Positions 48,501-53,058 of a stretch of DNA of 64,000 nt are shown piece by piece; position 1 is the stretch's first letter, and every line of letters starts with the position of its first letter. The notes below the pieces were generated by a model. It ran no database searches and was not told where the DNA came from. It saw nothing but the letters and a program-made list of their open reading frames with translations. This DNA comes from Coturnix japonica (Eukaryota > Chordata > Aves > Galliformes > Phasianidae). The translations under genes and the position numbers were made by a program. The stretch is taken from NCBI RefSeq assembly GCF_001577835.2, contig NC_029520.1, forward strand, positions 50,198,930 through 50,262,929, in the 5' to 3' direction.

Positions 48501-50110
48501 GACCCCTGATTCTGTCAGCTTAAATACCCTTATTTATCCTCCCAATGTAAAGGACCAAAACAAAAAACACCTTCTTACTTTCCGTGCCCTGCCTGGGGGT
48601 GTTGAACTCACATTAAAGCACCTCGTAATAAAAAGGGGCAATAATAATCAATAAAAATGACAATTAATTCCAAAGAATTAAAGAAGGGAAATCTTTCAAC
48701 AGCAGAACTATATAAAAGATATAACCACGCATTTTCCTGTTGAAAGCAATCCTGTGAGGCAGCCAATTTGAGACTATCATACCAATAACTACAATTACGT
48801 CTATAGCATTCTATATATAGGAGTTTTTCCTCCTGCTGACTAAACGGAGACCCCTAGAGAGATTTACTCTCATCTTCTGTGTGGTTGTTAACTATTCTCT
48901 TTTTCTTATGAAAGCTGAACAGCCTCACGCTCGTTAAGAGGAAGAAATATTTCTCCTCGTGTTTTCCTTAATCTGGACTTTATTACTTCAAACCTCACTT
49001 TATTGGCCATGTAAGAAGCGGTAAACAAGGCCGGGAGCAGCACAGAACGTCCATGGAGACAGGAAATCGGCGCACGACATTAAGGAACTGTTTTTTGCTG
49101 CCGTTTAATTGAAGGCAAGAAAAGTTTCTCTTTCTTTTGTGCTCTGCCCCGCCGTCTCTGAGCCTTTGTACTGGCAAAAAGAACCAGCAGCAGCACAGGC
49201 GGGACACAAAAGCTGTGGTTTTGCAAACTTGCAATAGCAGCTGCTGATACAGGAAGCATTTAAAAGGCAGCACTCCGAAGGGGCAGCGACTCAGTGCGTT
49301 TCCAAACAACAACAGAGAAATGAAATCACCTCAAAGAAGGAGAGAGAAGAGTTCCTACCTTCGTTTTTACCGGCGACACATGAAATCACCTCAAAGAAGG
49401 AGAGATTAGAGTTCCTACCTTCATTTTTACCGGCTATGTGAGGGATTCCAGCTCTGAGCCTTCTCCTCTCCGCAGCCAGGCAGGGAAACGCTGCAACACA
49501 AGAGCGGGATGGGCTGATGGTCTGTGGCCGTCACAGGGCGGCGGGTTGGAGCCTCCTCCCGTCCCGGGCCGCTCGGTGCGCGTCACGTCGCCATTGCTCC
49601 CGCTCCCGGGTAGGGAGGGAGGGAGGGCCCCGAGGCGGTAACTCCCGCCGTAGGGGCGGCGGGGCCCGGCCCGTCCTCCCGCCTTCCCCGCCCCTCCCCG
49701 GCCCTCGCAACTTTCCTCGGCCCTTCAAGCCGCTCCTCAACGCCCCCTTCGACCGCCGGACTCGGGGCTGGAGCTGAAGGGACGCGCAAACCCCTCCCCG
49801 AGCACCGGGGACTGAGGGGAGCGGGGGGGCGGGCGCTCAGAGGCGGAGTTGGGAGTCCCCCGTTCCCGCTGCCCCGCTACGATGTTGGGGGGAAGGGAGA
49901 GGCGGCCGTCCCGCTGCCCTCAGCCACAGGCCGTTCCTCACGGGACGGGAGATGGTAACTCCATCTGCTGAGCCGCCCTCGTCGCTTCCTACCTGGAAAG
50001 TCGCAGCGAAGTGGCCGTGCTGTGCTGTGCTGTGTTGGGCTCCTCGGTCCCCTCCGAGACGACGACAGCCCCGCGAGCGGCGGCGCTGAGCGCGGCCCCG
50101 CTCCGCCCCC
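6590..50110 (-). CDS. ARID4A: ARID4A gene, complete (AT-rich interaction domain 4A, RBBP1)
   Basis: This is a chromatin adaptor in the nucleus. Family knowledge: it binds the RB pocket through LxCxE and brings in SIN3A/HDAC to repress E2F targets, with roles in blood formation and male fertility. I place 25 exons on the minus strand, and all phases close: 3822 coding nt, 1273 residues, against about 1257 in human. Approximate domains are Tudor 4-120, PWWP-like 150-300, ARID 303-400, acidic/lysine-rich linker 400-570, and chromo barrel 573-640. A long acidic serine-rich region holds LLCHE at 972-976, and a basic coiled-coil C-terminus ends in VECR. The ATG is at 49422-49424, with only two codons before the first coding intron. 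Exon 1 is untranslated. The limits given are the distal poly(A) region and an estimated start site; neither transcript end can be fixed from sequence alone. Introns carry CR1 fragments but no coding damage was seen. Confidence 0.95.
6604..6609 (-). terminator. ARID4A distal poly(A) signal
   Basis: Minus-strand AATAAA (TTTATT on plus), about 1.76 kb after the stop. It is the last canonical hexamer before the spacer, so cleavage is expected near 6585-6595. Confidence 0.5.
7428..7433 (-). terminator. ARID4A proximal poly(A) signal
   Basis: Minus-strand AATAAA about 0.93 kb after the stop. Long genomic A-runs follow within about 12 nt, so oligo-dT priming in cDNA libraries could mimic an end here. 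Confidence 0.4.
8201..8248. repeat. 24-bp tandem duplication in the ARID4A 3' UTR
   Basis: Two identical 24-bp copies (8201-8224 and 8225-8248) start GGAGAACAGA and end CAGCAGT. Perfect identity suggests a recent duplication. Confidence 0.9.
8364..8467 (-). CDS. ARID4A: ARID4A exon 25 (last coding)
   Basis: Encodes the C-terminal 34 residues: a serine-rich stretch ([17 protein letters not shown]) and the ending NVLAVECR, then TGA at 8364-8366. The ending matches the family. Acceptor CTTCAG at 8468-8473. Confidence 0.93.
8708..8914 (-). mobile_element. CR1 LINE 3' fragment (intron 24)
   Basis: A 5'-truncated CR1 in minus orientation. The 3' terminus reads AGAATCACAGAAT on plus, followed by the conserved 3' region (complement of the CCAGCCCAGGCTGCCCAGGG and CTTGAACACCTCCAGGGATG blocks). 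About 0.2 kb, same orientation as ARID4A. Confidence 0.92.
9155..9212 (-). mobile_element. Short degenerate CR1 3' end
   Basis: Resembles the last ~55 bp of CR1 on the minus strand (AGAATCACACAGAAT, then CTGTGGAGATCATTTAAGTC). It ends about 20 bp from the exon 24 splice donor at 9232-9233. Confidence 0.6.
9234..9380 (-). CDS. ARID4A: ARID4A exon 24
   Basis: Encodes about residues 1191-1239: [20 protein letters not shown] and [17 protein letters not shown]. It is a short heptad-like helix followed by a basic cluster (possible nuclear localisation signal). Phase 1 at both ends. Donor GAAG|GTAACG. Confidence 0.95.
10080..10312 (-). mobile_element. CR1 LINE 3' fragment (intron 23)
   Basis: Minus-oriented, 5'-truncated CR1 of the subfamily with CCCTGCTGTGTGCAGGGTCA and CTTGAATGCCTGCAGGGATG blocks. 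An A-rich tract (about 10337-10379) follows in plus coordinates. Confidence 0.92.
10555..10770 (-). CDS. ARID4A: ARID4A exon 23
   Basis: Encodes about residues 1119-1190, opening [20 protein letters not shown] and ending [12 protein letters not shown]. Serine/acidic, then basic. It carries [20 protein letters not shown], with SP sites that could be phosphorylated. Human carries one fewer His here (HHHQ-type insertion in this bird). Confidence 0.94.
11346..11450 (-). CDS. ARID4A: ARID4A exon 22
   Basis: Encodes about residues 1084-1118: [20 protein letters not shown] followed by [16 protein letters not shown]. The two basic clusters KKQKR and PKR look like a nuclear localisation signal. Phase 1 at both ends, so it could be skipped in frame. 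Confidence 0.94.
11654..12778 (-). CDS. ARID4A: ARID4A exon 21 (large exon with LxCxE)
   Basis: At 1125 nt this is the largest exon, encoding about residues 709-1083. It is acidic, serine- and glutamate-rich and mostly disordered. The conserved [18 protein letters not shown] and the C-terminal [33 protein letters not shown] blocks match the human protein. The pocket-protein motif LLCHE, followed by [11 protein letters not shown], is encoded at 11976-11990. Most of the remainder diverges from human, as expected for a linker. Confidence 0.96.
11976..11990 (-). other. ARID4A: LxCxE pocket-protein binding motif (LLCHE)
   Basis: Five codons for L-L-C-H-E, residues 972-976 of my model, followed by the acidic [11 protein letters not shown]. 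Human has LVCHE at the equivalent place. The L, C and E are all present, so RB binding is expected to be conserved. Confidence 0.9.
12779..13598 (-). other. ARID4A intron 20
   Basis: AT-rich intron with an (AAT)n run at about 13481-13512. Nothing else noted. Confidence 0.7.
13481..13512. repeat. (AAT)n microsatellite
   Basis: About ten AAT units with one interruption, about 87 bp from the cassette-exon donor. Confidence 0.85.
13599..13661 (-). CDS. ARID4A: ARID4A exon 20, in-frame 63-nt cassette
   Basis: Encodes [20 protein letters not shown] plus split codons: 21 residues, arginine- and serine-rich. Phase 1 at both ends, so inclusion or skipping keeps the frame. Acceptor ATTTTAG, donor AACG|GTGAGT. 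The human sequence I remember lacks this peptide, so it may be an optional or lineage-variable exon. The RRQTRRSS run would be a good basophilic kinase target (inference). Confidence 0.75.
13874..13942 (-). other. ARID4A: Alternative 3' extension of ARID4A exon 19 (69 nt)
   Basis: Past the strong donor at 13941-13942 the frame stays open for 23 codons ([20 protein letters not shown], then GTE) to a second donor, GAAG|GTACAT, of the same phase. The human protein continues SEGKS at this point, matching the first three residues, so the longer form is plausible. Confidence 0.45.
13943..14069 (-). CDS. ARID4A: ARID4A exon 19
   Basis: Encodes about residues 646-687: [20 protein letters not shown], then [20 protein letters not shown]. 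It contains a GRPP AT-hook-like core after basic residues. Donor GAAG|GTAAAT is strong. Confidence 0.94.
14237..14321 (-). CDS. ARID4A: ARID4A exon 18 (end of chromo barrel)
   Basis: Encodes [20 protein letters not shown] and a lysine tail. YDEWV plus the RIIWP strand closes the MRG15-like chromo barrel. Phase fits exon 17 (split Arg codon). Confidence 0.95.
15240..15437 (-). CDS. ARID4A: ARID4A exon 17 (chromo barrel)
   Basis: An acidic leader ([15 protein letters not shown]) precedes the barrel: [20 protein letters not shown], then [14 protein letters not shown]. The aromatic cage positions of MRG-type barrels are represented by Y, Y and W residues. Known from the family to bind methyl-lysine histone marks. 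Confidence 0.95.
15438..17125 (-). other. ARID4A intron 16
   Basis: 1.7 kb of AT-rich intron. I see no repeat or conserved-looking exon. Confidence 0.6.
17126..17376 (-). CDS. ARID4A: ARID4A exon 16
   Basis: Encodes about residues 468-551, a charged linker starting [20 protein letters not shown] and running through [20 protein letters not shown]. Highly charged, predicted disordered. Phase 0 in, 2 out. Confidence 0.94.
17377..18318 (-). other. ARID4A intron 15
   Basis: 0.94 kb intron with no repeat or gene noted. Confidence 0.6.
18319..18547 (-). CDS. ARID4A: ARID4A exon 15
   Basis: Starts with the last ARID helix ([20 protein letters not shown]) and continues into an acidic linker ending EEIELRSPR. 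Phase 1 start; donor AGG|GTAAGT. Confidence 0.95.
18810..20079 (+). mobile_element. CR1 LINE with reverse-transcriptase remnants, antisense to ARID4A
   Basis: A 1.27-kb 5'-truncated CR1, the longest in the window. Translated pieces include [33 protein letters not shown] (RT palm) and FADDT (catalytic motif). A segment between SKAFDTV and the FADDT region is missing, and the frame is broken several times. The 3' end is ATTCTGTGATTCTGTG. It lies in ARID4A intron 14, opposite to the gene. Dead copy. Confidence 0.93.
20855..21079 (+). mobile_element. CR1 LINE 3' fragment (intron 14)
   Basis: A second plus-oriented CR1 end, separated from the 18810-20079 copy by about 0.78 kb of unique DNA. It runs from AGGGATTCAGGCTGGGCATT to the terminal GATTCTATGATTCTATG and belongs to a different subfamily, so it is a separate insertion. 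Confidence 0.92.
21469..21566 (-). CDS. ARID4A: ARID4A exon 14 (ARID domain)
   Basis: Encodes [20 protein letters not shown], then [13 protein letters not shown]: the central ARID helices and DNA-contacting loop. Phase 0 in, 2 out. Confidence 0.96.
21719..21813 (-). CDS. ARID4A: ARID4A exon 13 (ARID domain)
   Basis: Encodes [20 protein letters not shown] and [11 protein letters not shown], the ARID signature (LDLFKLF-type helix and GG turn). Confidence 0.96.
21814..22952 (-). other. ARID4A intron 12
   Basis: 1.1 kb intron with an (AC)n microsatellite at 22699-22721. No other feature seen. Confidence 0.7.
22699..22721. repeat. (AC)n microsatellite
   Basis: Eleven and a half perfect AC units. 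Confidence 0.95.
22953..23025 (-). CDS. ARID4A: ARID4A exon 12 (start of ARID)
   Basis: Encodes [20 protein letters not shown] and MEDRG, the first ARID helix. Phase 0 in, 1 out. Confidence 0.96.
28877..28899. repeat. (AAAAT)n short tandem repeat
   Basis: About four AAAAT units followed by an A-run. Confidence 0.8.
29037..29050. promoter_or_regulatory. RFX X-box-like inverted repeat in ARID4A intron 11
   Basis: GTTGCTGTAGCAAC: two perfect inverted 6-bp arms around a 2-bp spacer, which fits the RFX X-box pattern. It sits in locally GC-richer intron DNA. Binding is inferred from the motif only. Confidence 0.35.
29651..29949 (+). mobile_element. CR1 LINE 3' fragment (intron 11)
   Basis: Plus-oriented, 5'-truncated CR1 from the TAGTGAGCTGGGGATTGGCC block through TTCAGGCTGAACATTAGGAA to terminal GATTCTGTGATTCTGTG. 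Antisense to ARID4A. Confidence 0.93.
30241..30407 (-). CDS. ARID4A: ARID4A exon 11
   Basis: Encodes [20 protein letters not shown], then [20 protein letters not shown] and an acidic tail. It closes the PWWP-like (RBB1NT) domain and leads into the ARID. Phase 1 in, 0 out. Confidence 0.95.
30408..32165 (-). other. ARID4A intron 10
   Basis: 1.76 kb intron with one CR1 fragment (30606-30836). Nothing else seen. Confidence 0.6.
30606..30836 (+). mobile_element. CR1 LINE 3' fragment (intron 10)
   Basis: Plus-oriented CR1 end with GAACAGGTTGCCCAAGGAGG and CTTGGTGACCCTGCACACAG-type blocks and terminal TTCTATGATTCTATG. Same subfamily as the copies at 10080-10312 and 61307-61609. Antisense to ARID4A. 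Confidence 0.93.
32166..32242 (-). CDS. ARID4A: ARID4A exon 10
   Basis: Encodes [20 protein letters not shown] and PSPKK within the PWWP-like region. Phase 2 in, 1 out. Confidence 0.94.
33113..33192 (-). CDS. ARID4A: ARID4A exon 9
   Basis: Encodes [20 protein letters not shown] and SFADSK, a core strand region of the PWWP-like domain. Phase 0 in, 2 out. Confidence 0.95.
33193..34772 (-). other. ARID4A intron 8
   Basis: 1.6 kb AT-rich intron with nothing I can support. Confidence 0.55.
34773..34905 (-). CDS. ARID4A: ARID4A exon 8
   Basis: An acidic run ([20 protein letters not shown]) leads into [20 protein letters not shown] and YPAL, the start of the PWWP-like domain. Phase 2 in, 0 out. 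Confidence 0.96.
35517..35611 (-). CDS. ARID4A: ARID4A exon 7
   Basis: Encodes [20 protein letters not shown] and [12 protein letters not shown], linking the Tudor and PWWP-like domains. RRSS is a basophilic phosphosite candidate. Phase 0 in, 2 out. Confidence 0.96.
35711..35790 (-). CDS. ARID4A: ARID4A exon 6 (Tudor)
   Basis: Encodes [20 protein letters not shown] and HFAESE, the last Tudor strands (FDDGDE turn). Phase 1 in, 0 out. Confidence 0.97.
38295..38786 (+). other. 163-codon open frame antisense in intron 5, unrecognised
   Basis: The longest open frame outside the known exons. The start [20 protein letters not shown] and the rest show no domain, signal or repeat that I recognise. 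No obvious promoter or poly(A) pair flanks it. Most likely chance. Confidence 0.12.
39558..39667 (+). mobile_element. Short CR1 3' end (intron 5)
   Basis: The last ~110 bp of a CR1: GGTTGGACTTGATGATCTTC block and terminal AATTCTATGATTCTATGA. Confidence 0.85.
43337..43352. repeat. 16-bp perfect palindrome
   Basis: TAGGGTATATACCCTA, self-complementary across its full length. In intron 5; no context assigns a role. Confidence 0.8.
43685..43868 (-). mobile_element. Older CR1 3' fragment (intron 5)
   Basis: Minus-oriented, more diverged CR1: begins ATCATAGAGTCACAAAATAG, then GGTTGGAAAGGAGCTCTGGA and the CCAGCATGGCCAGGGTGCCC block. Confidence 0.8.
45139..45229 (-). CDS. ARID4A: ARID4A exon 5 (Tudor)
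   Basis: Encodes [20 protein letters not shown] and [10 protein letters not shown], core Tudor strands. Phase 0 in, 1 out. Confidence 0.97.
46036..46101 (-). CDS. ARID4A: ARID4A exon 4 (Tudor)
   Basis: Encodes [20 protein letters not shown] and LR. 66 nt, phase 0 at both ends. Confidence 0.97.
46102..48187 (-). other. ARID4A intron 3
   Basis: 2.1 kb of AT-rich intron with no repeat or gene that I can support. Confidence 0.55.
48188..48298 (-). CDS. ARID4A: ARID4A exon 3 (start of Tudor)
   Basis: Encodes [20 protein letters not shown] and [17 protein letters not shown]. It joins the two codons of exon 2 to give [20 protein letters not shown], the family N-terminus. Confidence 0.98.
49320..49440. 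repeat. 60-bp tandem duplication over the ARID4A exon 2 end and splice donor
   Basis: Two head-to-tail copies of 60 bp (49321-49380 and 49381-49440) share the first 25 bases exactly and most of the rest. Each carries a splice donor AAG|GTAGGA on the minus strand (exon-side G at 49359 and 49419) preceded by CGGTAAAAA. The transcript-upstream copy has ATGAAG and is the real start; the downstream copy has ACGAAG. Reading on from the start past the first donor meets an in-frame TGA before the second. Confidence 0.95.
49419..49490 (-). CDS. ARID4A: ARID4A exon 2 with start codon (coding 49419-49424)
   Basis: This is a 72-nt exon, of which only ATG AAG is coding (ATG at 49422-49424, AAG at 49419-49421); the rest is 5' UTR. 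Acceptor TGTTGCAG at 49491-49498 and donor AAG|GTAGGA at 49417-49418. The start choice rests on the conserved MKAADEP N-terminus. The ATG context is AAAAATGA: an A sits at -3 but no G at +4. Confidence 0.85.
49993..50110 (-). other. ARID4A: ARID4A exon 1 (5' UTR), start estimated
   Basis: A donor CCAG|GTAGGA (G at 49993) is the natural partner of the exon 2 acceptor. The transcription start is not visible; I place it within 50060-50190, just downstream of the CCAAT boxes. A (GTGCT)n-like run at about 50017-50034 lies in the exon. Confidence 0.6.
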
Positions 50111-50198
50111 TCCTCCGCTCAGCCCGGACTCACAGCGGATCGCCAGCCACCAGCCCAATAACAAGCTGTTGAGCAGAATCGCTCCTGCTCGAACTCTC

Positions 50199-50492
50199 AT
50201 TGGTTCCCTCGTGACGCCCCGGGGGCTCTGCCCCGCCCGGATTGGGTGCCGCGGACAGCACCCCCATTGGTTGCCGAGAGTCAGACGGAAGCTATTGGTC
50301 AGGCGTAGACGCAGGTAGAGCCACGGAGACTTGCCATTGGCGTTTAACGGAACGCCCGTCGATTGGCGGCGGTTGAAGTGAAGTCAGCGCTCCCTGAGCT
50401 CTGATTGGTGCGAACCGCATCCGGATGTAGCTGCGAACGCGTCGATTGGCCGAGCTCGGGGGTCAGGAAGAGCGACGGCGAGACGCGATTGG
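50199..50492 (-). promoter_or_regulatory. Array of nine CCAAT boxes (NF-Y), all in ARID4A orientation
   Basis: ATTGG on the plus strand, i.e. CCAAT reading toward ARID4A, starts at 50199, 50241, 50266, 50294, 50336, 50362, 50404, 50445 and 50488. Spacings are 42, 25, 28, 42, 26, 42, 41 and 43 bp, near four or two and a half helical turns. A tenth CCAAT in the other orientation is at 50155-50159. NF-Y is the known CCAAT binder. Confidence 0.85.
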
Positions 50493-50601
50493 CGGATAAA
50501 CCGTCGCTTAGTAACGCGGAGGGGCGGGGCCCAGGGGCAGAGCGGGGAGGGGGCGCGGGCGGAGATGGCGTCCTGCGGCGGCGGCGGGTTGGGGTGCGCG
50601 A

Positions 50602-50612
50602 TGCGCATGCGC
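50602..50612. promoter_or_regulatory. NRF1 site
   Basis: TGCGCATGCGC contains the canonical palindromic NRF1 core GCGCATGCGC. It lies on the plus-strand side of the CCAAT array. Confidence 0.75.
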
Positions 50613-50627
50613 GGCGGTCAGCTTCCC

Positions 50628-50638
50628 GGCGCCATTTT
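50628..50638. promoter_or_regulatory. YY1-like site
   Basis: GGCGCCATTTT, i.e. AAAATGGCGCC on the minus strand, fits the YY1 core (ATGGC). Such sites often sit at or just after the start site, which suggests plus-strand initiation near 50.62-50.65 kb. Confidence 0.5.
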
Positions 50639-50639
50639 G

Positions 50640-50953
50640 TGTGAGGCTCTTTCCCATTTTAGGCCGCGGCAGGAGACAGCGGGAGGGGGCGGCGGGGAAC
50701 CGCGGGGCTGAAGTCCCGGTAGTGAGCCCTCACGGAGGCGGTAGGCCCGGCAGGGAGCCCGGCAGGGTGCTGTGAAGAGGCAGCGAGTCGTTTCGGCTTC
50801 GTAGCACCTCGAGTGATGGCGGGGACGGCCGGTCTCTCTCTCCCTCTCGGCTGCGATGGCGGAAGTGAAGAGGGGGCGGAGGGTCCCTCTGGTGGCTGCT
50901 CGGAGGAACCGCTCGGGCCGGGATGGAGCTGAGGGGGCTCGGCGGGCAACAGG
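50640..50953 (+). ncRNA. Candidate first exon of a divergent plus-strand transcript (PSMA3-AS1 position)
   Basis: A CpG-rich plus-strand segment ends in a good donor (CAACAG|GTACGG, G at 50953). A frame starting at ATG 50856, in good context (CGATGG), stays open to the donor: MAEVKRGRRVPLVAARRNRS, then GRDGAEGARRAT. An earlier ATG at about 50816 opens a 38-codon frame that closes before the donor. In human the antisense lncRNA PSMA3-AS1 starts head-to-head with ARID4A and runs toward PSMA3; this exon would be its counterpart. The start coordinate is approximate. Confidence 0.4.
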
Positions 50954-51099
50954 TACGGGATGATGGGGGAGAAAGGTCGGTCAGTCAGACCAGGTGGGTT
51001 ACTCGACGCTGAGGTAACGCCGCGAGAGGCGGGGAGGCCCCGGCCCTTGTGTGGGTTTGTAAGTTAACTGTGGCTTCGAGCTTGTGCTTGAAGGGGAAA

Positions 51100-51420
51100 T
51101 GGTTTGAAGTTAAAAGAGGGAAGATTTAGGTTGGATGTCAGGGGGAAGTTCTTCACTAGGAGAGTGGTTAGGCCCTGGAACAGGCTGCCCAGGGAGGTTG
51201 TGGATGCCCCGTCCTTGGAGGTGTTCAAGGCCGGGTTGGACGGGGCCATGGGCAACCTGATCTATGGGGTCTCTATGGGGATATGTGGGGTCTATGGGGA
51301 TATATGGGGTCTTCTGGGCAACCTGACCTAGTAAAGGTGTATGTTTGGTGGCCCTGCTAGGCAGGGGGTCTGGAACTACATGATCCTTGAGGTCCCTTCC
51401 AACCCGGGTCATTCTGTGAT
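51100..51420 (+). mobile_element. CR1 LINE 3' fragment with an internal 66-bp insert
   Basis: Plus-oriented CR1 from AGATTTAGGTTGGATGTCAG to the terminal CATTCTGTGATT. At 51250-51327 GGGCAACCTGA is duplicated 66 bp apart around CTATGGGG(AT) units. It lies just past the CpG island. Confidence 0.9.
51262..51315 (+). repeat. CTATGGGGAT-type minisatellite within the CR1
   Basis: Three imperfect units of the CTATGGGG(ATATRTGGGGT) type. Confidence 0.75.
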
Positions 51421-51738
51421 TAAATTTGATTCTTCAGGAAGTGCAGAGGGACAGCTGTAGGGGTTTTATTGAGGTAATAGCGTAGATAAGTTCTTAATGC
51501 ATGTTAATAATGTGTTCTATAGACACTTCTGACTCATTTGGAAGCACAGCACAGGGCACACAGCACAGCTGTGCCATTCTGCCTGTTGGATCTCTTCTGA
51601 GATGCATAGAACGTATATATGAAGGTTTAAGCTGCTTGTTTGAATGCTCACATGAATTCTGTGTTGTTGATGCTGTGGATAAACTGAAGAAGAAATTGTT
51701 TTAAAGCACTTTAAAGTTAGTAAAGTAAGTTAGTAAAA

Positions 51739-51842
51739 CATAGAATCACAAGGGTGGGAAGGAGCTGCAGGATCATCTAGTCCAACCATCCTCCCATTAC
51801 AGTTGCTACCACAAGCTGCTAAACCTCATCTTGTAGCTCCTC
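51739..51842 (-). mobile_element. Old short CR1 3' fragment
   Basis: Minus orientation: TAGAATCACAAGGGTGGGAA, then GCAGGATCATCTAGTCCAAC, matching a diverged CR1 3' end. Confidence 0.7.
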
Positions 51843-53006
51843 CTCAAAACTTGAAGAAGTTTGATTTGAATGGTGAGTTTTGGTATCTGTGGGATGTAAG
51901 ATTCAAACCTTTCTACGATGTTTGGAGGCACAGTTTGTATCTCTGTGTAAAATAGAGCACTGCTCAATAAAGAAGTGTTGCTGACCATGAACTAATCAGT
52001 CTTGTTTCTGATTTCTAGCAGAAAGATTCTGGGCGTAGCAGTTGTGTTGGCACAGGAAGTTGTTGGCACATCACTCATCTAACTACTATGAGCAAAAGGA
52101 TTCTTTCTTTTCCTGCATAGTAAGTCAGCAGGAGAGGTGACTTGTTCTTTTATGGCTTTTAAAGTACCTAAGAACGTCAAGCTAAGCAGCACACCAAGCA
52201 GTGTAAACATCCACGCACAACTTGGGCATGATGTGTGCTGGAATGGAATGGAAAAGCTGTACTCGTGGCAAGCCAGGGACTACTTCTAATTTTGGTTTAA
52301 ATAGCTTTTCATTGAAACATGAACTGCTGAACTTAGGGCTGCGCTGTGATATTGAAACATGGCATGGCAGTGTTAAATGAGCATTAGATCTAGGGCCTGT
52401 AGAGCATTAGATCTATCTTGCCTGTATGGGATCCTTGAAGTTGTGCTTCTTCCTTCAGAGTGTGATCTCTTATATGGAAATGTTTGACATGAGTGGAAAA
52501 AACGAGCAGCAGAATTTGCTGTTGGGAGCCACTTTGTCATGAACCACTTTACAAAAATAACGTTCAGCAATAAGTTATGAGACAAACATTCCTAAAATAT
52601 TAAGAGTTCTTGTTCTAACGTGGAGCTCTGTGTGTAGTAAAATACTGTGTGACTCTGTCAGGCTTCAGGAGACTTCACTCTTCTTTTATTTCCTGTTTTT
52701 AGGGTTTACTTCTGCCTCTTCAGATATCCTTCCCTTGCTGTTTCTGTGCTCTCAATGTGCACTATATCTCCACTGGTGGCTGAGCAGACGTCTGCATGCA
52801 GCATCTGTCTGTATGGAACTGCTGTTTCTATGCAGATGAACATCAGGTGTGTGCTTGCCATGGAGCTTTGCTATCTCACTCTTGTGTCTTGTGTCAGGTG
52901 GTGGTTGTGGAGCCTTTTGTACCCCAGTATAAAGGGAAGAAAGACCAAAACCTGAGTTTACAACAGAAAACTCGGTCAGTAACAGCAAGATCATAAAAAT
53001 GAAAGG

Positions 53007-53058
53007 TTAAACCTTCTTTTATTTTTCTTCATTTAAACCTTCTTTTATTTTTCTTCAT
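53007..53058. repeat. 26-bp tandem duplication
   Basis: Two near-identical T-rich copies of the TTAAACCTTCTTTTATTTTT type, period 26 bp. Confidence 0.85.

Larger units (their letters stand above)
49425..51060. promoter_or_regulatory. CpG-island bidirectional promoter, ARID4A / plus-strand transcript
   Basis: Sharply GC- and CpG-rich DNA in an otherwise AT-rich window. The left part holds ARID4A exons 1-2 and intron 1; the centre is the CCAAT array (50199-50492). The right part holds a GC box (50521-50530), an NRF1 palindrome (TGCGCATGCGC, 50602-50612) and YY1-like GGCGCCATTTT (50628-50638). No TATA box is evident. Initiation is expected to be dispersed and to run in both directions. In human, ARID4A and PSMA3-AS1 are head-to-head at this place. 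Confidence 0.85.
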
